Positions 26,789 to 35,057 are shown, counted from the stretch's first letter. The stretch is 45,835 nucleotides of DNA from Xenococcus sp. PCC 7305 (GCF_000332055.1 NZ_ALVZ01000189.1:1-45835); one strand, 5' to 3'. Numbers and translations: made by a program. The notes: generated from the sequence alone by a model not told the origin.

Positions 26789-26937
26789 GTGAGTTCGATG
26801 AGTACAAAATTTACTAGTTCTGAATAGGGATTTGGGGATTTGGGGATTTGGGGATTTGGGGATCTAGGGAAAAGCCTATTACTTCGTGGTTCAACTTGGG
26901 AAATTTAATCAAAAGGAAAATTCGTCGAATTGACGTT
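26789..26937 (-). repeat. Dispersed repeat of convergent gene ends, copy A
   Basis: This 149-bp copy is in reverse orientation relative to copies B (43246-43376) and C (45079-45167). Shared segments, read on the minus strand, are AACGTCA, GATTAAATTTCCCAAGTTGA, GAAGTAATAGGCTTTT, the CCCCAAAT octamers, AGAACTAGTAAATTTTGTAC and CATCGAACTCAC. It lies between the 3' ends of two convergent genes. Confidence 0.85.
26827..26870 (+). repeat. Octanucleotide GGGATTTG array; G-quadruplex-type motif
   Basis: Four perfect GGGATTTG units plus GGGATCTA and GGGA form part of dispersed repeat copy A. Four GGGG runs (26834-26837, 26842-26845, 26850-26853, 26858-26861) are spaced by exactly ATTT, an ideal G-quadruplex pattern on the plus strand. 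Confidence 0.85.
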
Positions 26938-26947
26938 TGTGAGAAAA

Positions 26948-27015
26948 GACTTTTGACTCTTGACTCTTGACTTTTGACTTTTGACTTTTGACTCTTGACT
27001 CTTGACTCTTGACTT
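26948..27015 (+). repeat. Heptanucleotide array GACTNTT, 9 units
   Basis: Nine 7-base units alternate GACTCTT and GACTTTT and end 14 bases before the permease stop codon. It is the same family as 11146-11187 and 40951-40992. Confidence 0.85.
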
Positions 27016-27028
27016 CCGCGTAGCGGCA

Positions 27029-27841
27029 CTAATTTTTAATCCCCGTAGAGCCAATGCCTTGGATAAATTGACGTTGACCAACCAAAAATAACAAGATTAC
27101 AGGAATAGTTGCTATAACCACTCCTGCCATCATTAAGGGCCAATTATTGGTAAATGCTTCTTGGAACTCCGAAAGAGCTAACTGTACAGTCCTCAATTCA
27201 GGTCGGGTAGTAAAGACTAAAGGCTTAAACAAATCGTTCCATTCGGCGATAAAGGTGAAGAGAAATAAAGTGATTAACGCGGGGCGGGCTAAGGGCAACA
27301 TAATGCGAGTCAGGATTTGCCAACGATTTGCCCCGTCGAGAGCTGCCGCTTCTTCTAACTCAATAGGAATAGTCGAAAAATACTGACGCATTAAGAAAAT
27401 TCCAAACCCATTAGCGGCGGTGGGCAAAATCAAGGCCCAGTAAGTATTGAGAAGATGTCCCCATTTCAAGACTACAAAAATCGGAATGACTAATAACTGA
27501 AAAGGAATCACCAAAGTAGCAATTATTATTAGTAAAATGGCTTCCCTACCACGAAATTTCATTCTCGCCAAAGCATAACCAGCCAATGCAGAAGTGACAA
27601 TTTGTAAAGCAGTAACGCTAAGAGCCACAATTGTCGAGTTGGCAAAGGCTAAGAGAAAATTACCCCTGCTCCAGGCTTCACGATAATTTTCCCAGGTAAA
27701 TGAATCGATCGCAAAAACAGAATCTAATGGCGCAGCAGCGGGAGCAAAAGAGGTCAACAGAACAATCCCTAAAGGCAATAATACTAATCCTGCACCGCCA
27801 ATTAGCAGTAATAAAGTAATAATTTTAGATATACGAGACAT
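27029..27841 (-). CDS. Carbohydrate ABC transporter permease, MalG/LacG type
   Basis: This 270-residue inner-membrane protein has six predicted membrane segments. It carries the EAA loop EEAAALDGANRWQILTRIMLPLARPAL at about residues 178-204, which docks to the ATPase. The start MSRISKIITLLLLIGGAGLVLLPL and the periplasmic loop FTWENYREAWSRGNFLLAFANS match MalG-type (CUT1) sugar importers. It needs a second permease, a binding protein and an ATPase. None is in the window. Scattered sugar-transporter genes occur in cyanobacteria, so it may pair with parts encoded elsewhere. It lies downstream of ribokinase on the same strand, but a 145-base gap filled with repeats separates them. Confidence 0.9.
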   Translation of the reverse strand: MSRISKIITLLLLIGGAGLVLLPLGIVLLTSFAPAAAPLDSVFAIDSFTWENYREAWSRGNFLLAFANSTIVALSVTALQIVTSALAGYALARMKFRGREAILLIIIATLVIPFQLLVIPIFVVLKWGHLLNTYWALILPTAANGFGIFLMRQYFSTIPIELEEAAALDGANRWQILTRIMLPLARPALITLFLFTFIAEWNDLFKPLVFTTRPELRTVQLALSEFQEAFTNNWPLMMAGVVIATIPVILLFLVGQRQFIQGIGSTGIKN

Positions 27842-27853
27842 CAGAGGGATTTA

Positions 27854-27909
27854 TGAGGGATGAGGGATGAGGGATGAGGTATGAGGGATGAAGGATGAGG
27901 TATGAGGGA
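27854..27909 (+). repeat. Heptanucleotide array TGAGGGA, 8 units
   Basis: Eight 7-base units (TGAGGGA with TGAGGTA and TGAAGGA variants) begin 12 bases upstream of the permease start (minus strand). On the plus strand it has GGG runs spaced by 4 bases. It belongs to the same family as 7823-7857, 18594-18635 and 35676-35724. Confidence 0.85.
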
Positions 27910-27937
27910 TAAGGAGTGTGATATTAAATTTTCAATT

Positions 27938-27990
27938 TTCAAACTCGCGCGTTCCCTTGCGCCTGTCGGCGGCGCGGGGTCGCTCGTCAA
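27938..27990 (+). repeat. GC-rich dispersed repeat, copy 2
   Basis: The core 27944-27988 matches copy 1 (13410-13454, inverted) with about two differences. The AATTTTCAA-type sequence flanks both sides. The ribokinase stop codon (27987-27989, minus strand) falls on the edge of the element, so the repeat supplies the end of that gene. Confidence 0.8.
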
Positions 27991-28919
27991 TTTTCAATTT
28001 CTAATTGTTGCTCTAATAATTCCATAAAACAATCTCTCGTCGGCAAAGAAGGTTGCGCTCCTGGCTTGGTAACGGCTAAAGCTCCTGCTACATTGCCCCA
28101 GATTACAGCCTCTTTAAAAGATTTCCCCGCTGCGATCGCAGCAGATAGAGCACCATTAAAAGCATCCCCAGCGGCTACTGTATCTACTACTTTGACAGGA
28201 ATCGGTTTCAGCCAAAAATCTTCTTCTCCTGTGCTGCAAAAAGCTCCTTGACTACCAAGAGTAATAATTACTTTTTTGGCTCCCATTTGATGGAGAAAAG
28301 AAGCGGCCTGCCGGGCAGTGGTGATACCATCAACCGTAAAACCCACCAATTGACTGGCTTCTATTTCATTGGGAGTGATAATGTCTACCAACTTATAAAG
28401 TTCTTCTGGCAAACTCGACCTAGCCGGGGCCGGATCTAAGATAATAGGGCAATTACTTGATTTGGCTCGTCTTAGAGCTTCCATTACAGTCGGCAAAGGA
28501 ATACCCAGTTCGATTAAAATCACTTTGGCTTGGGGAATAATTTTCTCAAATGCCTTTAGTTCAGTTTCCCTGACAAGATTATTGGCTCCTGCGGCACAGG
28601 CGATCGCATTATCCCCTCTTTGATCAACCACAATCGAAGCAACCCCAGAATGGGATTGAGAATCTATGGTAACCCCTGTGGTATCGACTCCGGCTAATTG
28701 AAGGTTTTCTAATAAAACTTGACCAAAATTATCACTCCCGACTCGACCAATCGAGTACACAGGAACTCCTAATTTTGCTACAGCCACGGCTTGATTTGCT
28801 GCTTTCCCCCCAGTCGCGCAGAAAAAACGATTTCCAATAACCGTTTCTCCCCTTGTTGGTAAATGAGGAACTTCGACTACTAGGTCGAGATTAATACTGC
28901 CAAAGACAACTACAGTCAT
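27987..28919 (-). CDS. rbsK: Ribokinase (PfkB family)
   Basis: This 310-residue sugar kinase starts MTVVVFGSINLDLVVEVPHLPTRGET, the ribokinase N-terminus. It carries the substrate-binding GGKAANQA at 37-44 and the PfkB C-terminal signature DTVAAGDAFNGAL, with Asp252 as the catalytic base in the anion-hole loop. It phosphorylates D-ribose at O5 with ATP. Related sugars are possible, because PfkB specificity is hard to read. The last residues (QQLEIEN) precede a TGA that lies inside the GC-rich repeat copy 2, so the C-terminus may have been reset by the repeat. It lies 86 bases downstream of the hybrid kinase on the same strand. Confidence 0.9.
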   Translation of the reverse strand: MTVVVFGSINLDLVVEVPHLPTRGETVIGNRFFCATGGKAANQAVAVAKLGVPVYSIGRVGSDNFGQVLLENLQLAGVDTTGVTIDSQSHSGVASIVVDQRGDNAIACAAGANNLVRETELKAFEKIIPQAKVILIELGIPLPTVMEALRRAKSSNCPIILDPAPARSSLPEELYKLVDIITPNEIEASQLVGFTVDGITTARQAASFLHQMGAKKVIITLGSQGAFCSTGEEDFWLKPIPVKVVDTVAAGDAFNGALSAAIAAGKSFKEAVIWGNVAGALAVTKPGAQPSLPTRDCFMELLEQQLEIEN

Positions 28920-29005
28920 TCTTTTGTCTGAGTTTATAATACTTGAGGTAGAAGAAGTCTCCCATTATATGCTGTAACTGCTACTAATATGTGGATTGTT
29001 AAGTA

Positions 29006-31735
29006 TTAATTATCGATTGCGGTGGCCGCACTTTGAATTACCTCCATTAGTTCAGCGATATTATTTTCATTAATGGGGATTAAACAAGGGAACACAGTTA
29101 AAGCCTCAAATTGGTTAGCAGCTGCGGTAGTTGACCCATCCAAGGTAACAATGGGAATCTGAGCGAGATCGGGAAAAGTTACTAGCGATCGCAGAGATTC
29201 TAAAGGTAATTTCAAATTACTACTGTCCCAAATAATCGTATCTATCTGCCAAATCCTTGCCAACATACTCGCTTGTTCTAAGCTATCTGCTTCAATAATA
29301 TGATGACAAAAATTAAACGAAGGACTCTCAAATAATAAATCTATTTCCGAATTTGCCAAACTTGATTCTTTATCTGTTAGACAAAGCCGTAAGATAGTAA
29401 GTCTTTTGCCTTGACAATAATTTTGACTTTTTAGTGAAGGGAAATGTTGGGCCAAAATTTGGGGATTAATCTTATTTCCTGATAGAAGCATCACCTGCTC
29501 TGCGATCGCAGATTGAGTATCGCCTGGGGAATAATTTTGAGCCATCAAAATCACAGGAATATCGCGAGTTTGAGCATCACTTTTTAAAGCCGCCAGAATA
29601 TTCTGTTGGGGAAGCTTCATCATCTCATTATTCAAAATAATTTTGACAGGTTGCAGATGGCTTGCCTTATACAAAGCTTCGTTTTGGTTGCGGGCGATCG
29701 CTGCATGATAACCTAGCCGCTTGAGGTTTTCGCTAAGCTCTTCAATCATCGCAGCAGAGGTTTCAATGATTAAAACTAGAGAAGATGGTTCGGAGTAATT
29801 GCGATCGGCTTGAGAGGAGTTGCCCTTGACCTCGGAATTATTTACAGGAAGAAGCAAGGTAAATTCGCTACCATGATCTACTTGAGAGGTAAAAGAAATA
29901 TCTCCACCATGAGATTGAGCTAATTGTTGGGCCAAAATCAATTCCAAACCCGTTGTTCTTTCTGGAGAAGCCAGGAAATTGTCTGGCTCGAACATTTCTT
30001 CTAATAAGGATTTTTGAAAAGTCTCAGAGATTCCCCGACCGGTATCCCAAACAATAATTGCGATCCATTCAGTCCATTGCTCAATCCGAATCCCAATCTC
30101 TCCTGCTCCAGGAGTTGATTTTAAAGCATTTTCTAATAACCGAGTCAGAATTTGACTTAATCTTAGTCGATCTGCAATGACAAATGCGGCCTCAGGCTCA
30201 AGAGCAAATTTGAATTGAGGTAAAACCAAAGGTTTAGTCTGGCGAGGCTCTTGAACGGCTTCTAGTTTGTTGACTACCTGTTGATATATTTGACGACAAA
30301 ATTTTTCCAGCTCAATATTTTCCCATTGGAGTTTGAGCTTTCCCGTCGCGAGACTGGTAATATCTAGCAGATCAGTTACGATGCCCATCAACTGTCTGCC
30401 ACTACGATAAATCAAATCCAGATAACGAATTTGTCTAGATGTCAAAGAACCTAATTTTTCTTCTTTGAGTAGGCTTGATAACCCAATTATAGCGGTTAGG
30501 GGAGATTTTAGATCATGGGAAATATTGACCATAAATTCATCTTGTAGTCTTCTCAATTTATTGAGATCAGAGCTTGGTTGAATGGCAGATACCTTAGATT
30601 CCATAAGCCCGCCAAGATTGTTGTTCAAGTTTAGAATTTGAGGATCGTGGGGATTTTTGACCATGGCACTCAAGGAAAGTTGCGTTCCGATGACTAACCA
30701 ATATTCGGCGAAAGATTGCTTATCAAAAGTTTTTTGTCGGTCCTGAATGGGAAGTTGAATCGGAAATTGCCAATAATTCCAGTTCAGCCCCTGAATATCG
30801 TTCTGTGTTGTCGGGTAATTCCTTTCTACAATCGGGTCAGCAAAATTATCCAGCGAGTTTTGATCATGATTTCCCCAAGCTATTTTGTGAGGAACACTAT
30901 TGATGATATTCGGGATTTGCGAATTAATAAGTGGAGAGGGAAACTCTTGATTCTCTATTGGACAATAACATTCGGTAGAGTGAGCAGATTTTTGAAATTC
31001 CGCAGTCGACGAAAAAATAACTGGTTGTAATATTGGGTCTTCGGTGGTGGAAATTTTATTTTGCCTTTTAAAATCCATCAGCAAAGTTGCTTGCTGCCCG
31101 TGAGGATGGTGATCCCAAGCCGTATTTTGATAACAGATTTGGCCCTCAGCATTATGTAACATCAGAGGAAGCTTAATTTGTTCTAACAATTCAAATAAGA
31201 TACTGAATGTATTTTTGCTGATGTCTTCAAGATGCGTCTTGAGAGAAGGTCTATCGAGTTGATGAGCAACAGCCGTGTAGTGCCCTTTTGCTAAGTATTT
31301 CAGTAGCTTGGGAATATCCAAAATCCCTGCGACTTCATTTGTCTCATTAACAATCAAGTAATTTTTCTCTGAGATGAGGAATTCTTGGTTGTTAAGCAAT
31401 GCAACCAAATCTCTAATTTTAATTTGAGAAGAAAGAGTAGTGATTCGTGATATTAAATCTTTTAAGTTTGGTTCTTGAGACGGAATTCGCGACTTAAAAA
31501 ATGATCTTGGCCTTGGCTCAGCGGGCACCTCACCAGAAATACTATTGTGGGTGATTAGTGTCAGTATCTTGTGACTTTCTAAGATTCCTAAAGGATGAAA
31601 ATCCTGATCTACAATGGCAATAACGCTACTGGAGCTTAAATAAAAGGCTTCAACTATCTGCTCCCAACTTACATCAGCCTGAGCTTGTGGAATCTTGGTC
31701 ACGAAATCGTTAAGAGTAACTTCTAAACTAGACAT
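29006..31735 (-). CDS. Hybrid sensor kinase: CBS pair, PAS-like, HisKA/HATPase, two receiver-like domains
   Basis: This 909-residue cytoplasmic protein has no clear membrane segment. Residues 10-150 look like two CBS domains (SSVIAIVDQDFHPLGIL and NYLIVNETNEVAGIL). About 175-350 is a divergent PAS-like part (LMLHNAEGQICYQNTAWD) with a long insertion. The HisKA domain at about 393-460 has the H-box SHDLKSPLT with phospho-acceptor His407. The HATPase spans about 515-632, with Asn536 (LLENALKST) and the G1 box DTGRGIS. Two C-terminal receiver-like domains follow. In the first (about 652-770) the acceptor Asp is replaced by Asn (IILNNEMM) and the conserved Lys is missing. The second (about 778-905) keeps an Asp at 837 but lacks the rest. 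It is divergent from kaiA, sharing 292 bases of upstream DNA. A clock input or output role is inference. Confidence 0.85.
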   Translation of the reverse strand: MSSLEVTLNDFVTKIPQAQADVSWEQIVEAFYLSSSSVIAIVDQDFHPLGILESHKILTLITHNSISGEVPAEPRPRSFFKSRIPSQEPNLKDLISRITTLSSQIKIRDLVALLNNQEFLISEKNYLIVNETNEVAGILDIPKLLKYLAKGHYTAVAHQLDRPSLKTHLEDISKNTFSILFELLEQIKLPLMLHNAEGQICYQNTAWDHHPHGQQATLLMDFKRQNKISTTEDPILQPVIFSSTAEFQKSAHSTECYCPIENQEFPSPLINSQIPNIINSVPHKIAWGNHDQNSLDNFADPIVERNYPTTQNDIQGLNWNYWQFPIQLPIQDRQKTFDKQSFAEYWLVIGTQLSLSAMVKNPHDPQILNLNNNLGGLMESKVSAIQPSSDLNKLRRLQDEFMVNISHDLKSPLTAIIGLSSLLKEEKLGSLTSRQIRYLDLIYRSGRQLMGIVTDLLDITSLATGKLKLQWENIELEKFCRQIYQQVVNKLEAVQEPRQTKPLVLPQFKFALEPEAAFVIADRLRLSQILTRLLENALKSTPGAGEIGIRIEQWTEWIAIIVWDTGRGISETFQKSLLEEMFEPDNFLASPERTTGLELILAQQLAQSHGGDISFTSQVDHGSEFTLLLPVNNSEVKGNSSQADRNYSEPSSLVLIIETSAAMIEELSENLKRLGYHAAIARNQNEALYKASHLQPVKIILNNEMMKLPQQNILAALKSDAQTRDIPVILMAQNYSPGDTQSAIAEQVMLLSGNKINPQILAQHFPSLKSQNYCQGKRLTILRLCLTDKESSLANSEIDLLFESPSFNFCHHIIEADSLEQASMLARIWQIDTIIWDSSNLKLPLESLRSLVTFPDLAQIPIVTLDGSTTAAANQFEALTVFPCLIPINENNIAELMEVIQSAATAIDN

Positions 31736-31940
31736 TAACTATTTTGCTGAGTTCTTTGACAGCTATTCCCTGATTCAGTTCTTTAAAATCAGCAACCATA
31801 GCATCTCTATAATTGCTACTCACTTCATAATAGAGTAAAAACTATCAATTACTACCGCTCTAAAACAGTATTAGTCAATTACTTAATGCAAATGCTGGTG
31901 ACAAGAGTCTAATTCTTATCCTATACCGATGATTTTCATC

Positions 31941-31970
31941 TTGTCGCAATAAATGTTAACTTTCTATAAG
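31941..31970 (+). promoter_or_regulatory. Sigma70-type promoter for kaiA
   Basis: TTGTCG (31941-31946) and TATAAG (31965-31970) are 18 bases apart and lie about 58 bases before the kaiA ATG. They sit in the divergent region shared with the hybrid kinase gene. Confidence 0.45.
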
Positions 31971-32027
31971 TACTAATAATTAATCTTCTGTTAGGAGAAT
32001 GAAAAAACCTTATTTGGTTTGTTGTCA

Positions 32028-32978
32028 ATGTCAGATCATCAAGATTCTCTAAATTCCGGCGATCGCTACTCTTCCAGTAAGCTTTATGTCGCTTTGTTCT
32101 CACCCAATCAAAATCTAACTTCGCTTATTGTCAATTTATTGGATCAAGAATGCTACCATCTTAAAGTTATTGAGGAATCAGAACAACTGCTCAAGTTCGT
32201 GGAAGAAAATCTTGAACAAATAGATTGTTTTGTCTTTGTCAAGAATCACACTCAGGATGCTCTTTTAGAGCAACTACGAGGAACAGGAGTCTTTCTGCCT
32301 ATAACCATTATTGATGGAGGTTTTGTTGCGGAGAGGGACTATAGTTCGGAGTTGAATTTGGATCCGCAGAATGCCGAGGTGACATTACGTTTAGAGAACA
32401 TAGAGCAAATAGATTTTTGTATTAAAAGAGCAATTAAAAAATTTCTTAATTTGGCACCTAGTTGCTCTTTGGTAGATCGAGGGCAGCAGCAGCAGCAGCA
32501 GATTAGTTTAAAGTCGAAAAGTAATAATCAGGACTTTCTTGTTGTGCAGCAACGTCGTTTAACCCAAAAGCTGAAGGAACGATTAGGGTATTTAGGGGTT
32601 TATTACAAAAGAGATCCCCAAGACTTTTATAGTAATGCTACAGAATTAGAACAAAAGCAAATAATTCAAGAGCTAAAGGAAGAATATCAGCAGATTATTT
32701 TGAGTTACTTTGATGAAGATCCTCAAATCAACCAATTGATCGATAAATTTGTTAATCAAGCTTTTTTTATTGATATTTCTGTTCCCCAAATTTTAGAAAT
32801 CCACATGGAGCTAATGGATAAATTCTCTCAGCAACTTCAGTTAGAAGGTAGAAGTGAAGAGATATTGCTCGATTATCGTTTAGCCTTGATTGATCTCATT
32901 GCCCATCTCTGTGAAATGTATCGTCGTTCAATTCCCAGAAAAGACATTTCCTTGGATTTATTGTTTGAGGTAGATTGA
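32028..32978 (+). CDS. kaiA: Circadian clock protein KaiA
   Basis: The ATG at 32028 gives 316 residues (MSDHQDSLNSGDRYSS onward). In-frame TTG codons at 32019 and 32022 are alternatives. The N-terminal pseudo-receiver (about 18-150) is present (LYVALFSPNQNLTSLIVNLL, then IDCFVFVK), with no full phospho-acceptor set. The C-terminal KaiA domain (about 185-310) is highly conserved: LKERLGYLGVYYKRDP, EIHMELMDKF, LEGRSEEILLDYRLALID and AHLCEMYRRSIPR. It binds the KaiC C-terminal tail, promotes KaiC autophosphorylation and forms a dimer. Between the domains is a six-glutamine tract encoded by six perfect CAG codons (32484-32501). kaiB follows 28 bases downstream. Confidence 0.96.
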   Translation: MSDHQDSLNSGDRYSSSKLYVALFSPNQNLTSLIVNLLDQECYHLKVIEESEQLLKFVEENLEQIDCFVFVKNHTQDALLEQLRGTGVFLPITIIDGGFVAERDYSSELNLDPQNAEVTLRLENIEQIDFCIKRAIKKFLNLAPSCSLVDRGQQQQQQISLKSKSNNQDFLVVQQRRLTQKLKERLGYLGVYYKRDPQDFYSNATELEQKQIIQELKEEYQQIILSYFDEDPQINQLIDKFVNQAFFIDISVPQILEIHMELMDKFSQQLQLEGRSEEILLDYRLALIDLIAHLCEMYRRSIPRKDISLDLLFEVD

Positions 32979-33006
32979 AGTTATTTTTTTATGAATTAAT
33001 ATTATT

Positions 33007-33312
33007 ATGAACAAATTTAGAAAGACTTATGTCCTCAAACTTTATGTTGCGGGGAATACACCTAATTCGGTTAGAGCCCTAAAAACGTTAAAAAATATTT
33101 TAGAACAAGATTTTCAAGGGGTCTATGCGCTCAAGGTTATTGATGTTCTGAAAAATCCCCAGCTAGCAGAAGAAGATAAGATTTTGGCAACGCCCACTTT
33201 ATCAAAGGTTTTGCCCCCTCCAGTGCGGAAAATTATTGGGGATCTTTCCGACAGAGAAAAAGTGCTGATTGGTTTAGACTTGCTATATGAGGAAATTCGC
33301 GATCGCAGTTAG
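33007..33312 (+). CDS. kaiB: Circadian clock protein KaiB
   Basis: This 101-residue thioredoxin-like protein starts [29 protein letters not shown] and contains [22 protein letters not shown] and [13 protein letters not shown], the conserved KaiB set. In the clock it switches fold, binds the KaiC CI ring in the night phase and sequesters KaiA. The C-terminus ends in an acidic/basic tail ([11 protein letters not shown]), like other cyanobacterial KaiB1 proteins. It follows kaiA by 28 bases, so an mRNA shared with kaiA is likely. The 188-base gap before kaiC holds its own promoter-like hexamers. That differs from the kaiBC arrangement of Synechococcus elongatus, where the two are tightly joined. 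Confidence 0.97.
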   Translation: MNKFRKTYVLKLYVAGNTPNSVRALKTLKNILEQDFQGVYALKVIDVLKNPQLAEEDKILATPTLSKVLPPPVRKIIGDLSDREKVLIGLDLLYEEIRDRS

Positions 33313-33446
33313 ACTATTCAGTTATCAGCTCAAGGCCCGGCAATAGTTTAACAAAAGTGAAATTGACCCGAAATCTAGTAAAATTAACCTAATTTAAAAT
33401 TAATTGATGTAAATAACTTTTTAACAGCTCGACATGTAGCAATCGG

Positions 33447-33476
33447 TTTACATAATTGTTTAATCAAACTTATAAT
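33447..33476 (+). promoter_or_regulatory. Sigma70-type promoter for kaiC
   Basis: TTTACA (33447-33452) and a perfect TATAAT (33471-33476) are spaced by 18 bases. They lie in the 188-base kaiB-kaiC gap. The predicted start of transcription is only about 15-20 bases before the kaiC ATG, and no ribosome-binding site is evident. Confidence 0.5.
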
Positions 33477-33500
33477 ATATTTCATTTTTTCTGAGCTTAG

Positions 33501-35057
33501 ATGAATCAAAAAAATCCCATGCAATCAGGGGACAATGCTGCCCCATTTAGAGGTGTTCGCAAAATTAAAACGACAATTGAAGGTTTTGATGAGATTACCC
33601 ATGGTGGATTACCAGAAGGTAGAACTACTCTTGTTAGTGGGACATCTGGTACCGGAAAAACTCTGTTAGCTTTACAATTTTTGTACCATGGCATTAAGTA
33701 TTTTGATTATCCGGGTGTTTTTGTGACATTTGAGGAATCCCCTCAAGATGTAATTAAAAATGCCTATAGTTTTGGTTGGGATTTACAAAATCTGGTTGAA
33801 CGTGGAAAGCTATTTATTCTGGATGCTTCTCCCGATCCAGAAGGCCAGGAAGTGGTCGGAAACTTCGATCTTTCAGCATTAATCGAGCGAATTCAATATG
33901 CGATCAATAAATATAAAGCGAAATTAGTTTCCATTGATTCGGTTACCGCAGTCTTTCAGCAATATGACGCGGCGTCGGTTGTCAGAAGAGAGATCTTTCG
34001 GCTAGTAGCTCGTCTAAAACAACTTAAGGTCACCTCCATTATGACCACTGAGCGGATTGAGGAATATGGCCCGGTGGCGCGTTTTGGCGTTGAGGAGTTC
34101 GTCTCTGATAATGTGGTAATTGTGCGTAATGTTTTAGAAGGAGAACGTCGTCGTCGGACTATCGAAATTCTGAAGTTAAGGGGGACAACCCATATGAAAG
34201 GGGAATATCCCTTTACGATGACCGATGATGGGATTAATATTTTCCCTCTAGGGGCTATGCGTCTAACTCAGCGCTCTTCCAATATTCGAGTCTCTTCAGG
34301 AGTCAAAAACCTCGACGAACTTTGCGGTGGTGGCTTCTTCAAGGATTCAATTATTCTGGCTACTGGAGCGACGGGAACAGGAAAAACTCTTTTGGTTAGT
34401 AAGTTTCTCCAGGAAAGTTGTAATCGAGGAGAAAGAGCGATTCTGTTTGCCTATGAAGAATCGAGAGCTCAATTATCTCGTAATGCTTCTTCCTGGGGAA
34501 TTAATTTTGAGGAAATGGAACAAAAGGGTTTACTCAAAATATTATGTTGCTATCCCGAATCTGCAGGATTGGAAGATCATCTGCAAACTATCAAATCAGA
34601 AATTGCCAAGTTTAAGCCGTCAAGAATTGCGATCGACTCTCTGTCTGCTTTGGATAGAGGGGTAACCAATAATGCTTTCCGCCAATTTGTGATTGGTGTC
34701 ACCGGCTATGCTAAACAAGAGGAGATTACAGGTTTCTTTACCAATACAACGGATCAATTTTTGGGCTCTCATTCGATTACTGAGTCCCATATTTCGACAA
34801 TTACTGACACCATTATCCTCTTGCAATATGTGGAGATTCGTGGGGAAATGTCTCGTGTAATCAATGTCTTTAAAATGCGTGGTTCTTGGCATGATAAAGG
34901 AATACGCGAATATGTAATTAGTTCTGATGGGCCCGATATTAAGAATTCTTTCCGTAATTATGAAGGGATTATTAGTGGTTCGCCAACCCGGATTGCGGTG
35001 GATGAGAAAAGCGAACTGTCGCGGATTGTTCGTGGCATTAAGGATAAACCAGAATAA
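33501..35057 (+). CDS. kaiC: Circadian clock ATPase/autokinase KaiC
   Basis: This 518-residue double RecA-like protein has the CI domain P-loop GTSGTGKT at 47-54 and catalytic glutamates in TFEES just after residue 75. The CII P-loop GATGTGKT is at 289-296. The two phosphorylation sites are Ser432-Thr433 in SHISTITDT, with Thr427 before them, equivalent to S431/T432/T426 of Synechococcus elongatus. The C-terminal KaiA-binding tail (GSPTRIAVDEKSELSRIVRG) is present. All residues needed for a phosphorylation rhythm are kept, so a working KaiABC oscillator is expected. Length is normal (519 in the model species). cbiT begins 23 bases downstream on the same strand. Confidence 0.98.
   Translation: MNQKNPMQSGDNAAPFRGVRKIKTTIEGFDEITHGGLPEGRTTLVSGTSGTGKTLLALQFLYHGIKYFDYPGVFVTFEESPQDVIKNAYSFGWDLQNLVERGKLFILDASPDPEGQEVVGNFDLSALIERIQYAINKYKAKLVSIDSVTAVFQQYDAASVVRREIFRLVARLKQLKVTSIMTTERIEEYGPVARFGVEEFVSDNVVIVRNVLEGERRRRTIEILKLRGTTHMKGEYPFTMTDDGINIFPLGAMRLTQRSSNIRVSSGVKNLDELCGGGFFKDSIILATGATGTGKTLLVSKFLQESCNRGERAILFAYEESRAQLSRNASSWGINFEEMEQKGLLKILCCYPESAGLEDHLQTIKSEIAKFKPSRIAIDSLSALDRGVTNNAFRQFVIGVTGYAKQEEITGFFTNTTDQFLGSHSITESHISTITDTIILLQYVEIRGEMSRVINVFKMRGSWHDKGIREYVISSDGPDIKNSFRNYEGIISGSPTRIAVDEKSELSRIVRGIKDKPE

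Larger units (their letters stand above)
26710..27028. other. Intergenic stretch filled by repeats (convergent gene ends)
   Basis: No gene is seen between the DsbA-like gene and the permease. The stretch holds copy A of the dispersed convergent-end repeat (26789-26937), with its GGGGATTT array, and a GACTNTT heptamer array (26948-27015). A small CCGC-GTA-GCGG hairpin lies next to the permease stop codon. Confidence 0.75.

Noticed and set aside
26948-27015. Tandem arrays that look at first like a CRISPR
   Set aside because: Units are 7 bases with no variable spacers, and no cas gene is in the window. They are simple tandem repeats.
31736-32027. A promoter for the hybrid kinase on the minus strand
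   Set aside because: Some TATA-like hexamers exist, but none has a matching -35 at proper spacing, so no site is called.
31999-32055. An 18-codon open frame (ATG 31999) overlapping the kaiA start, with GGAG just upstream
   Set aside because: Only one base separates GGAG from the ATG, too close for initiation, and the peptide shows no conserved feature. Chance is the simpler explanation.
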